Origin: an uncultured Coriobacteriaceae bacterium
Lineage (GTDB): Bacteria > Actinomycetota > Coriobacteriia > Coriobacteriales > Atopobiaceae
Assembly: GCA_902778135.1 (NCBI GenBank)
Contig: CACYWP010000013.1
Location: 1 to 64,000, forward strand
DNA: 64,000 nucleotides
Reading direction: 5' to 3'
Shown: positions 9,407 through 22,490 of the stretch, in pieces
How positions within the stretch are numbered: position 1 is the stretch's first letter
How the letters are laid out: each line of letters opens with the position of its first letter
The notes under the pieces: model-generated
The model's input: only the letters and a program-made list of their open reading frames with translations
Databases searched by the model: none
What the model was told of the DNA's origin: nothing
Position numbers and translations under genes: made by a program

Positions 9407-9687
9407 CGTGAGCTCTCCTTTTGCTCTCGGTCATGCAGCGAGGTGACGGAACACAGTCTAGCAGGTTGCCCTGACCCTGCCGACCCGCAGGCGGACGCGG
9501 CACGGGACAGGTCGACGCGCCTCGGCCGCAACGCGCAGTTAACCGTGTGGTGGCGAAACGCTCCCTCGCCTTTCACGGGTGTGAAATAATGTGACGATAC
9601 GATTGACGTGCACCTTACGAGCGCGCACGTCTGATAACGTACGAGCGAAAACAACGCGCGCCGCTGCGTCAAGCAAAGGAGATGCAC
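9407..9687. promoter_or_regulatory. Divergent intergenic region between the ABC operon and glnN
   Basis: These 281 bases separate two divergent transcription units and must contain both promoters. The right half is locally AT-richer around 9585-9610 and 9640-9650. No pair of consensus hexamers with ideal spacing stands out, and I see no convincing GlnR-type operator. Confidence 0.4.
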
Positions 9688-11778
<2,091 letters not shown>

Positions 11779-11814
11779 CCCTCATGCGCCGACACGGTGC
11801 CTCCAAGGACGGAA

Positions 11815-11848
11815 AAGGGGCAGGCTGATGACAATCGGCCTGCCCCTT
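11815..11848 (+). terminator. Stem-loop after glnN
   Basis: An 11-bp perfect stem (AAGGGGCAGGC with its complement) closes a 12-base loop 36 bases after the glnN stop. The run that follows is TTCTCGTGT, so the U-tract is weak. Position favours a terminator. Confidence 0.6.
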
Positions 11849-11908
11849 CTCGTGTCTGAGCCGATTCCTGCTACGATGCTGGGGTTGCACGGATGGGAGG
11901 ACTCGCAC

Positions 11909-13285
11909 ATGGCCACGCATGCACGACCGGCGGCACTTGACATGACCAGGGGGCCGCTGCTGCCCCAGCTGCTCTCGCTGCTGGTGCCCGCACTGGCCAC
12001 CACCCTGGGGCAGTGGGTGCTGCTGCAGGGCATCGTGCAGATGACGGCGATGGCACAGGATCCCGCGCTGGGGGCCCTGCAGGCGTGCGTCATCCCATGC
12101 GAGCTGGTCTGCGGCACCGCACTGGGCTTGGCCACCGGATGCGCGGCCATCGTCGGCCAGCACTGCGGGTCGGGCAACCGACGGCTCCTCTCCGACTCCG
12201 TCCACACGGCGATGGCGCTCTCACTTGCCCTGGGCCTGCCGTTGGCCGTTGCGGGAGTCCTCGCAGCCACACCGACCCTGCACCTGCTGGGAACTCCTGG
12301 GAGCATGATGGACGGGGCGTCGGAGTGCCTCACCTTGTTCTGTGGGGCCGCGGTGCTCGTCGTGGTCTTCGACTTCGCGGTCGCCCTCCAGCGCGCCGTC
12401 GGCTGCATCGTCGCTCCCCTGCTGGAATCCGCCCTGGTCACGGCCTCCGGCCTGGCGCTGTCATGGCAGCTGATGGGACGCCTGCAGCTGGGAGCGCGTG
12501 GTGCGGCGCTGGCATTCGCATCCGCGCACCTCATTGGGTGCATCGTCGCCCTGCGTCAGCTGACGCATGCGCGCGGTGCCTGGAGGCTGCGCCTGGGACA
12601 CGTGCGCCTCGTCGGGCCCATCGCGCGCGACATGCTCGTCTGCGCGCTCCCCCTTGCCTTGCAGAACGCCATCGTCGTCGGCTGTGCACTGGTCCAACCG
12701 GGCATCGCCTCCTTCGAATCCCAGGCCGCGGAGGCTTGGCGCCTGGCCGTGCGCATCCAAAGCCAGCTCTGGGTCGCCTCCGAGGCATTCGCCCTGGCAC
12801 TGACCACCTTCTCCGCGCAGTGCTTTGGGGCGGCGCTCTACGATCGCATGCGGCGGGGGCTGCGCGCGGCCATCCCGCTGGCGCTGGTGCTCATGGCAGG
12901 AGTCGAGGCGCTCGTCTGCCTTCATGCGTCGGAGATTTCGAACCGGCTCTGCACCGACGTGACCATCGCGGGCCTTGCGACGACCATGACGGTGCTGGTC
13001 GTGCCCACCTACCTCCTACGCGTCTTCATGGACTGCCTGGCGGCAACCGTACGCGGTTCGGGCGAGAGCACAAAACCCCTGCTCATTACCCTTGTCTGCA
13101 GCTGTGCGACCCGCGTCGCGTGGATGGCGGTGGTCGTGGCCCGGCATCGCTCCATAGCGGAAGCCGTGCTCTCGTATCCCCTATCGTGGGGCATCGGGGC
13201 CATGGCCATGCTGGTCTACTATCGTCACGCACGCTGGATGACGCGCTCGCTGAGGCGCGCACGTCGGCGCAGGGTCGAGGAATAG
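11909..13285 (+). CDS. MATE-family multidrug/metabolite exporter
   Basis: The 458-residue protein has about twelve hydrophobic segments arranged as two halves, as in MATE antiporters that export organic cations using Na+ or H+ gradients. The TRGPLLPQLLSLLVPALATTLGQWV start and RGSGESTKPLLITL near the end are typical. GGAGG lies eight bases before ATG 11909; an upstream in-frame ATG at 11828 sits inside the glnN stem-loop and is unlikely. The C-terminus is strongly basic (RRARRRRVEE). The substrate cannot be told from the sequence. Confidence 0.88.
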   Translation: MATHARPAALDMTRGPLLPQLLSLLVPALATTLGQWVLLQGIVQMTAMAQDPALGALQACVIPCELVCGTALGLATGCAAIVGQHCGSGNRRLLSDSVHTAMALSLALGLPLAVAGVLAATPTLHLLGTPGSMMDGASECLTLFCGAAVLVVVFDFAVALQRAVGCIVAPLLESALVTASGLALSWQLMGRLQLGARGAALAFASAHLIGCIVALRQLTHARGAWRLRLGHVRLVGPIARDMLVCALPLALQNAIVVGCALVQPGIASFESQAAEAWRLAVRIQSQLWVASEAFALALTTFSAQCFGAALYDRMRRGLRAAIPLALVLMAGVEALVCLHASEISNRLCTDVTIAGLATTMTVLVVPTYLLRVFMDCLAATVRGSGESTKPLLITLVCSCATRVAWMAVVVARHRSIAEAVLSYPLSWGIGAMAMLVYYRHARWMTRSLRRARRRRVEE

Positions 13286-13345
13286 CGGTTCGCCCGCAAC
13301 GCGCATGGGCATCGGTGGGCACTTTGGACGGCAACCCGACGGCGG

Positions 13346-13639
13346 CTACTCTCCCCAGGGATGCGAGGTCAGATGCCAGCCGTGGCAATACGAGCAGCGG
13401 TAGCACTGCAGCCCATAGGTGCCATGCTGGGCGCAGAGCTCGATGGCCTCCTCGGCATCGGCGCGTGTCGGATAGCGGTTCTTCGACTCACAGCCCCGCT
13501 CGCGGCGGACGGCCTCCTTGCGCTCCGAGCTGTCCTCGTTGCGGCGGCGCTCACGCCCGTACAGGTCGTCCAACCCTCCCAGCTCCGCCTTGAACTGGGC
13601 GATCTTGCGACGCTGTGCCGACCGTTTCCTGCTGCCCAT
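13346..13639 (-). CDS. Small zinc-ribbon-like protein
   Basis: The 97-residue protein has a very basic N-terminal half (GSRKRSAQRRKIAQFK, then ERRRNEDSSERKEAVRRERG). Its C-terminal half looks like a metal site: CESKNRYPTRADAEEAIELC...QCYRCSYCHGWHLTS. Proteins ending in C-x2-C-GWHLT occur in actinobacteria and phages as small putative nucleic-acid binders. The function is unknown. It follows the mntP stop by 23 bases in the same direction. The ribosome site (GGGGATGG) is only fair. Confidence 0.65.
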   Translation of the reverse strand: MGSRKRSAQRRKIAQFKAELGGLDDLYGRERRRNEDSSERKEAVRRERGCESKNRYPTRADAEEAIELCAQHGTYGLQCYRCSYCHGWHLTSHPWGE

Positions 13640-13662
13640 GGCCCATCCCCGTCCCTGCGCGC

Positions 13663-14229
13663 CTACGAGAAGAACGCCCGCAGGCCGATGCATATCAGCA
13701 CGATGCCACCGACGACCTCGGCACGGTCGCCCAGCAGGCGCCCGAGCCTTCGGCCGATGGCCAGGGCGACCACGCAGCACGCCGCGGTCGTGCAGCATAT
13801 GACAAACGACGACAGCAGGATGTCGACCGCCTGGGCACGAAGGCTCACGCCCACGGCAAAGGCGTCGATGGCCGTCGCGATGGCCTGGAAGACCAGCAAG
13901 GCGATGGTCAGGCGGCTGCCCTCGTCGCGCGGGCTGTCGTCATCCGGATGCAACAGCGCCTCCATGCCCTCGCGCACCATGTTGCCACCGATGATGCCCA
14001 GGATGACCAGCGTGACGATGCCCGCATAGCGCTCGATGATCGTTGCGGCGAACCCGCCCAGGACATACCCCACGATCGGCATCAGCCCCTGGAAGGCGCC
14101 AAAGAAGAGGGGCATCAGCAGCAGCCTGCGACGGCTCTCCGCTCCATAGACGAAGGTGTTGGAGATAGTGACCGAGAAGGCATCTGCTGACAGCGCCAGT
14201 CCCAACAGCAGTATCTCGCCAAAGCCCAT
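13663..14229 (-). CDS. mntP: Manganese efflux pump MntP family
   Basis: The 188-residue membrane protein carries the two repeated acidic motifs of the family: LALSADAFSVTISN in the first helix and ATAIDAFAVGVSL in the second half. This is the internal duplication typical of MntP/YtaF. MntP proteins export Mn2+ across the cytoplasmic membrane. A loop with DDDSPRDEGSR separates the halves. Start 14229 has GGGGG about seven bases upstream and places the first helix at the N-terminus. I looked for a yybP-type manganese riboswitch upstream and did not see one. Confidence 0.88.
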   Translation of the reverse strand: MGFGEILLLGLALSADAFSVTISNTFVYGAESRRRLLLMPLFFGAFQGLMPIVGYVLGGFAATIIERYAGIVTLVILGIIGGNMVREGMEALLHPDDDSPRDEGSRLTIALLVFQAIATAIDAFAVGVSLRAQAVDILLSSFVICCTTAACCVVALAIGRRLGRLLGDRAEVVGGIVLICIGLRAFFS

Positions 14230-14357
14230 CCAAACACCCCCGAACGCAACCGCATGAGTTACAAAGTCTAACGCATTGCAGCGGCGTGGCGGCACAGCCT
14301 GTCGACATGCGCTACCCTTCTTCATATACGCACATGCCTGCGACCAAAGGATCGATC

Positions 14358-15278
14358 TTGCCAGCCATCATCACGCATCACCTCTTCGGGGAGGACGCCG
14401 CCAAGCGCCTGCCCGACAGCCTTTCGTTCGACGGCGAGGAGCTCCTCGCGTTCCTCCTCGGCAACCAGGGTCCCGACCCCTACTACTTCTGCTTCACGTC
14501 CACTCCCGCCGCCATCCAGGCCTGCCACCGTCTGGCGGCGGAGATGCACGGGGCACACGAGGCACAGGGGCTGCTTGCCGCACGAGACGCCGTCGGATAC
14601 CTACCCGCCATCGACCAGGGCATCGGACGCGCCTTCGCCTTGGGCCTGCTCGCGCACTATCTGCTGGACAGCGAGGCACACGCCTTCATCCTCGCCCAGG
14701 AGAATGCCATCTGCGATGCGGGCGTAGGGCTGGAGAACGCACATGACGAGGTGCACGCCCTCATCGAGAGCGAGCTGGACACATGGATGCTGTGGAGCAC
14801 CCGCCATCAGACCATCGCCGAAGCGCCCGCAGACGGCAACCTCGCCCACACCGACCGCATCGCGCGCATCGGTGGGACCATCCTGTCGCAGGTGGCCCAG
14901 CAGGTCTATGGCATCAGGCTGAGTCCCGAGCGCTACGCCGGATGCCTGCGCGACTACGAGCTGGTCCTGCGGGCCATCGACCCGACGGGCAACCCGGCAG
15001 GCCGCATGATAACCGGCGCCGAGCGTCTGGGATCGCGCTTCTCGCGCCTCGATGCCCTGTCGCACGCCGCAGAGCCCACGGAGGACTGCCCCGCCGCCAA
15101 CCTCGACTGCCACCCCTGGCGCGACCCGCTGACCGACGAGGAGCAGACCACCAGCTTCCCCGACATCTTCTACGACTCGCTGGAGCTCTGGCCCGCAATG
15201 GCCGCCGCCTTCACACGAGGCAACCCGGAGGAGTTCGAGGCGCTGGTCCGCCGCGGATACGACGGGGCTCCCCTATAG
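14358..15278 (+). CDS. Zinc-dependent phospholipase C-like protein
   Basis: The protein has the His/Asp pattern of the PF00882-like family: ITHHLFG at the start, NQGPDPYYFCF, and GLLAHYLLDSEAHAF in a central helix. These residues are expected to bind zinc. There is no leader peptide, so it is probably cytoplasmic. I place the start at TTG 14358: AAAGGA lies six bases upstream, and relatives begin with (M)PAIITH. ATGs at 14334, 14307 and 14286 have no ribosome site. About 306 residues. Coriobacteria often carry such proteins, but their substrate is unproven. Confidence 0.75.
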   Translation: MPAIITHHLFGEDAAKRLPDSLSFDGEELLAFLLGNQGPDPYYFCFTSTPAAIQACHRLAAEMHGAHEAQGLLAARDAVGYLPAIDQGIGRAFALGLLAHYLLDSEAHAFILAQENAICDAGVGLENAHDEVHALIESELDTWMLWSTRHQTIAEAPADGNLAHTDRIARIGGTILSQVAQQVYGIRLSPERYAGCLRDYELVLRAIDPTGNPAGRMITGAERLGSRFSRLDALSHAAEPTEDCPAANLDCHPWRDPLTDEEQTTSFPDIFYDSLELWPAMAAAFTRGNPEEFEALVRRGYDGAPL

Positions 15279-15301
15279 GTCACATGCCTCTTCGACACGA
15301 T

Positions 15302-15353
15302 GGTACCCGCCCCCGTTGGATCGAATCGACCACGGGGACGGGCACCGTTTGTT
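15302..15353 (+). terminator. Terminator between convergent genes
   Basis: Arms at 15302-15316 and 15332-15346 pair almost fully (GGTACCCGCCCCCGT against ACGGGGACGGGCACC). GTTTGTTTG follows on the plus strand. It lies between a plus-strand stop (15278) and a minus-strand stop (15369), so it may serve both directions. Confidence 0.65.
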
Positions 15354-15368
15354 TGCAGGCAGAACCTC

Positions 15369-16064
15369 CTACAGCTCGTCGACGGCGGTCGCCTGATAGG
15401 TCATCGCAACCTCGAGGTTGCCGTTGCGACAGCGCAAGTCATCCATGAGCTGGCGCACGCAGCCGGCATCCCTCAGCTGGACGTTGTACACCAGCTTGTA
15501 GAGGCTGCCCATGTTGGCGGTCTTGACGGAGACCAGCTCGCTGCTGGTGGTATAGGCGGAGAGCACGTCGTCGAACAGGCTCACGAAGTCCAGGTCCTCG
15601 GGAACGGTGATGCGCACGGTTCGGTCCAGGCGCGCCGACGCACCACCGAAGTCGACCATCTGCAACGCGAAGTTGACGCCGCCGATGATGGCGCAAACCA
15701 ATACCGCGTACCCCAGATAGCCCATGCCGCAGACCAGGCCGATGGCCATCGCCAGGAAGATGAAGGCGATGTCGCGCGCCTGGCCGGCGACGCTGCGGAA
15801 GCGCACCAGGCTGAAGGCGCCCGCAACCGCAACGCCCGCACCGAGGTTTCCGTTGACCATCATGATGACCACGACGACAATCGCGGGCAGCGTCACCAGC
15901 GTGACCATGAAGCTCTTGGTGTAGCGGCTGTGGTAGCCGTAGACGAGCGCAAGGGCAAGCCCGAGGGCGAGGGAGGTCGCAACGCTCGTCGCAAAGGGTG
16001 CGAAGGCAATAGACGAACCGGCCGTGGTCGCCGCGTCAACAGTGGAGAAGATCGATTCGAACAT
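15369..16064 (-). CDS. DUF4956 membrane protein
   Basis: The 231-residue protein has four or five transmembrane segments in residues 20-140 and a soluble C-terminal domain. VAGAFSLVRFRSVAGQARDIAFIFLAMAIGLVCGMG is the signature loop of DUF4956. The gene sits 12 bases downstream of a VTC-domain gene, with AAAGGGAA before its ATG. DUF4956/VTC pairs recur in many bacteria, and the membrane protein is thought to partner the polymer-forming VTC protein. The molecular role is not established. Confidence 0.85.
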   Translation of the reverse strand: MFESIFSTVDAATTAGSSIAFAPFATSVATSLALGLALALVYGYHSRYTKSFMVTLVTLPAIVVVVIMMVNGNLGAGVAVAGAFSLVRFRSVAGQARDIAFIFLAMAIGLVCGMGYLGYAVLVCAIIGGVNFALQMVDFGGASARLDRTVRITVPEDLDFVSLFDDVLSAYTTSSELVSVKTANMGSLYKLVYNVQLRDAGCVRQLMDDLRCRNGNLEVAMTYQATAVDEL

Positions 16065-16076
16065 GGGGTTCCCTTT

Positions 16077-16868
16077 CTAAGCAGTGGCCACCAGAAGCGA
16101 TCCCGAAAGCCTCTGGGAGACATTGATGCCATCGATGACACGCAGACGCGGTTCCGCAGCGTGACGTGCGACCCTCCGCGTCACCTGGCCGGAGAGCTGG
16201 CAGGCCACCGCGGCGCCGTACTTCGAGAAGCTCGCCTTGAAGATGCGCTCCCTCGAGAGGAAGTCGACGAGCCACAGGGGCATGCCGGCAGCGCATTTGA
16301 CCTCCAGCAGGCTGGTATGGGCGGGCGTCAGCACATGGCCGACATCCTGTCCGTCAAGTTTCAGGTCGGTCCAGCTGCAGCGCACCGCACGGTCGAAGGT
16401 CATGCGAAACTCGTGGTCGTCGGCGGCATAGTAGGCCTCGCGGTCGTACGCCACGAACATCATGGGCGCCAGACCCTCGTAGCGGCTGGCAGAGAACGCC
16501 AGCTCGCGCTCGATCTGGGTCTCGGGTTGGCGCGCGCCGGTCAAGAGGTCGTCGGCAGAGGAGAGTGGCAAGGTGCAGCGGCGCTTGTAGACGATGCCAT
16601 CGCACTTCTTCTTCAGCTCGAGGAAGACCGGCGTGTCATCGCCTGCGGGGGCGTAGCTGCGCACGCGCAGCTTCTCCTTGTAGTGCGGATGCTCGGCGGA
16701 GCGGCGGGCCAGCAGGTGAGTCGGCGTGTCATAGTAGAGGTTGCGCACCGTCGACGGGCCATGCTCGTCGGCAATCATGTGGCTGTCCATGACATGCTCC
16801 AGGCGCTCGCGCTGCTCGTCGCTCACCTGATACTTGATCTCGTAACGCTTGAAAACCATCTGTGCCAT
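16077..16868 (-). CDS. VTC-domain protein (polyphosphate polymerase-like)
   Basis: The 263-residue protein begins VFKRYEIKYQVSDEQRERL and contains STVRNLYYDTPTHLLARR, KEKLRVRSYAP, VFLELKKKCDGIVYKRR and LLEVKCAAGMPLWL. These are the tunnel-lining Arg/Lys/Glu motifs of the VTC/CYTH-like domain that makes polyphosphate from ATP in yeast Vtc4. No leader is present, so it is cytoplasmic or held at the membrane by the DUF4956 partner. AAGGAGG precedes ATG 16868. Bacterial activity is inferred from the fold. Confidence 0.85.
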   Translation of the reverse strand: MAQMVFKRYEIKYQVSDEQRERLEHVMDSHMIADEHGPSTVRNLYYDTPTHLLARRSAEHPHYKEKLRVRSYAPAGDDTPVFLELKKKCDGIVYKRRCTLPLSSADDLLTGARQPETQIERELAFSASRYEGLAPMMFVAYDREAYYAADDHEFRMTFDRAVRCSWTDLKLDGQDVGHVLTPAHTSLLEVKCAAGMPLWLVDFLSRERIFKASFSKYGAAVACQLSGQVTRRVARHAAEPRLRVIDGINVSQRLSGSLLVATA

Positions 16869-17325
16869 ACGTGACACCTCCTTGTCGGGTATCACGATAC
16901 GAAGCGAACCTGAAAGGGCACTGAGGGGATGCCCCCAAGGGGCATGCTTGCGACAGGGGCACCACACAACCAAGGCAACCTGAAAGGCAACCGGACGGAA
17001 ACGACCATGCCGCAAGCGCATCTTCGAGCAGCAAGATGCGACTCACGGGCAATGCCGCATTAGAAATACAACCTTATGAAGACAAGCAGTAAAAATACTC
17101 GTGACTTATTGGTCACACCGTGTGAGAACGACCAACATCGCCATTTTTACACCTATTTGAACGAGAATAGTGTGTCGCAACGGATTCCATCATCATAAAA
17201 CGTTCAAAATCGATTGTCATATACGTCATCGAGATTGAAATAGTGTCCAAGGCAAGCATTAGTATTCCACACAACGGTTGCGCACCGTACCAAAACGGGC
17301 AATGGTCAGCAACAGGAGTAGGCAC
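16869..17325. other. AT-richer intergenic region
   Basis: These 457 bases between divergent genes hold no credible protein. About 17050-17300 is much more AT-rich than the rest of the window (runs such as TAAAAATACTCGTGACTTATTGG), so it probably contains the promoters of the VTC unit and of the small plus-strand gene. A short interrupted palindrome (GGTCACACC near 17111) is visible. Confidence 0.5.
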
Positions 17326-17562
17326 ATGGATACTGAAAGATTCGAGGGAACCTGGTACCCCATGGAAATCGTCAATCAAATAGATGACCTACTATACAAG
17401 GCCTTGGGAACGGGACGCATTCTGATGGACATGGCAAACGGCTCCGACGACATGGACCGGGGTACGAGGGAAGCCCTGACCATGCTGGGAACCACCCTGT
17501 ACGCGGCAGCCTACCCACTGCTGAGGACAGAGGGCTCCCCCACCACGGAGGAGCCCTGCTGA
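17326..17562 (+). CDS. Small acidic protein of unknown function
   Basis: This predicted 78-residue cytoplasmic protein starts MDTERFEGTWYPMEIVNQIDD. AGGAG is about eight bases before ATG 17326. The sequence suggests three helices with methionine-rich patches (GRILMDMANGSDDMD). I recognise no family. It stands alone behind an AT-rich region and is convergent with ligA. The end of the gene lies in a GC-rich stem (AGGGCTCC/GGAGCCCT) that may also help stop transcription. Confidence 0.6.
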   Translation: MDTERFEGTWYPMEIVNQIDDLLYKALGTGRILMDMANGSDDMDRGTREALTMLGTTLYAAAYPLLRTEGSPTTEEPC

Positions 17563-17597
17563 AAGGCGTTCTGGTTCGAAAGGGGAACGTATCGACG

Positions 17598-20657
<3,060 letters not shown>

Positions 20658-20661
<4 letters not shown>

Positions 20662-21962
20662 GACGTACCGCCTTCCGGAATGATCATCTTCGCCACCGTG
20701 CCGTTCGCTCCCGTGGTGACGGCCAGCGTTCCCCCGCACTGGCGTTCCAGACGCTCGCGCACGTTCTCCATGCCCACACGGCGTCGCTCGTCCTGCCGCA
20801 ACGTCACCGAGGAGAAGCCACGGCCGTCATCCTCGACGATGACCACCACGCACCCGCCCTCGCGCCTCGTGCGCAGGCAGACCGTGCCCCCCTCCTCGCG
20901 CGTCCGGATGCCATGGCGAATGGCGTTCTCCACCAAGGGCTGGACGGTCAGGGGCGGAACCATGAAGTCCTCGACCTGCAGGTCGTAGACCACCTCCATC
21001 GGCCTCGCCAGGTCGGCCATCTCCAGGGAGACATAGTGGCGCACGTGCCCCAGCTCCTCGGCGAAGGGGACCAGTCGCAAGGTGGACATGATGTCCAGAT
21101 GGCTGCGCAGGTAGTCGGAGAAGTCCTGTATGGCCACCTCCGCACGGTCGGGATCCTCTGCGACCAGCTCCTTGATGGCCGTAATGGAGTTGAACACGAA
21201 ATGGGACTGCACCTGTCCCGACAGCAGGCGGACACGGCTCTCGGCAGCATCCGTGCGGGCCTTGGCAAGGTCCTCCTCGAGACGGGACTGGACTCCCACG
21301 TACAACAGCGCCAGCACGATGGAGACAGTCGGGTCGAGCATCGTCAGGTCCTGGTACAGCACGTCGACCACAGCCGCCAACAGGACCAGAAGCCCACAGA
21401 CGCACAGGCGCAGCGTCGTCGCCAAGCCGTTTCTCTCGTACAGGGATATCACGATGACGATCATCAGCAGGGACTGCGTGACGTAGAGGACGTCATTGAG
21501 ATAGATGAGTGGTCCCGCCACCAGTTGGTTGGCCTCCGTGACCAGGTAGAACGCATGAGTCCAGGGATTAGTGAACACCACCATCAGGTTGACGCCGTTG
21601 ACCAGCCAGAGAAACCTGATGAGTGGGTCCATCCGGCAGGAGGGGCCGTAACGTGAGCCAGAGACGTCAGTATAGACGTATACCATAATCCAGACGCAGG
21701 TGAGCACGCCGAATAACTGGGAGAGGACTATCGAGATGGTCAGCAGGACATGGACCGGCCGACCGGGTATTCCCGTCAGCGACCAGGAGACGATGTCGGC
21801 GACGAGCGATGCGACATGCATGCTCAGCGCACACAGCAGCAGGTGACGCTTCCGATGACGCTGGGCTGTCCTGTTGGCCATCTCGAAAAGCAGGACAACC
21901 GTCAGCGTCAGACCGAATATCTCTGCTGTTATGTTGATGTCCTTCTGTGCTACCAGATTCAT
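20658..21962 (-). CDS. LytS/NatK-type sensor histidine kinase
   Basis: The N-terminal ~200 residues contain six or so membrane-spanning segments and no obvious extracellular sensor domain. The C-terminal half holds the His_kinase (PF06580) motif QSHFVFNSI, where the His is the phosphorylation site, and an ATPase lid with VENAIRHG and EDDGRGF. The length is 434 residues from ATG 21962, which has GGGAGGACC six bases upstream. It overlaps the response regulator by four bases. Such kinases usually pair with LytTR regulators; here the partner has a BTAD-type output. Confidence 0.88.
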
Positions 21963-22041
21963 GGTCGGTCCTCCCATAACGCGAAAGTATACCGACAATG
22001 TCGCCGCTTGCCGCCAGTCGGACCGAGTCGACATAGAGAGC

Positions 22042-22168
22042 GCGGGGCCACGCGCCTAGCGCATGGCCCCGCAACCGAGGAGAGGCCCAGGTCGGGCTAC
22101 CTGGGCGCTCGCGTCCCATCCGGTGAGGGGCCAGATGGGGGCGATGCCTGTGCCATGTCAGGCATCGC
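22042..22168. ncRNA. Candidate structured RNA element of four tandem hairpins
   Basis: Four inverted repeats follow each other in 127 bases: 22042-22072 (9-bp perfect stem), 22085-22106 (8-bp perfect), 22115-22139 (six to eight pairs) and 22141-22168 (10-bp perfect, GCGATGCCTG). Together they fill the gap between the copA 3' end and the sensor kinase start. On the minus strand they would form the kinase leader or the copA trailer. There is no clear T-run. It may be a leader RNA, a small RNA or a group of terminators. Confidence 0.5.
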
Positions 22169-22280
22169 AGTCACGATAGCAGTCTGACTGCATCAATAGT
22201 GCACCTCAAACGGAGAGGGTTGGCCATTTGCCGCAATCCGGACGAGCACAAACGCCATCCAGACCGACCTCTCCTGAGGA

Positions 22281-22490
22281 TCACGCGACCGTTGCGTGAT
22301 ATCCCGCATCCTCCACAGCCGCGACCAGCGCCTTGTCGCTGACCAGGAGCCCGGCATCGAGGATTGCCGTCCCATCCTCGAGGCTGACACGCACGTTCTT
22401 CACGCCCTTGACGCCCTCGAGCGCCTTGGTGACATGGGCGACGCAGTGCTCGCACATCATGCCCTCCACGTTCAGCTTCTTCTCCTTCAT
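22281..22490 (-). CDS. copZ: Nested CopZ-like copper chaperone, internal start within copA
   Basis: AAGGAGG sits eight bases before an in-frame ATG at 22490 inside copA. Translation from there gives a free 69-residue HMA protein with [20 protein letters not shown]. This is the size and motif of CopZ, the soluble carrier that hands Cu+ to CopA. The same codons are read as the C-terminal domain of full-length CopA. The fused origin is probably loss of a stop between neighbouring copA and copZ genes. Whether both products are made is inference from the ribosome site. Confidence 0.65.
   Translation of the reverse strand: MKEKKLNVEGMMCEHCVAHVTKALEGVKGVKNVRVSLEDGTAILDAGLLVSDKALVAAVEDAGYHATVA

Noticed and set aside
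9530-9560. GlnR-type operator before glnN (GTTAAC...GAAAC)
   Set aside because: The half-site spacing does not match the known actinobacterial arrangement, so it is probably chance.
6830-9589. Open frame of over 900 codons antisense to the ABC importer genes
   Set aside because: It is a mirror of the lipoprotein and permease-ATPase genes, with low-complexity composition and no ribosome site.
14230-14357. yybP-type manganese riboswitch before mntP
   Set aside because: The leader lacks the conserved three-way-junction loops of that class; only a normal promoter-sized gap is seen.
17505-17560. Intrinsic terminator at the end of the 78-residue gene
   Set aside because: A GC-rich stem is present but lies within the coding end and lacks a T-run; noted in the gene entry only.
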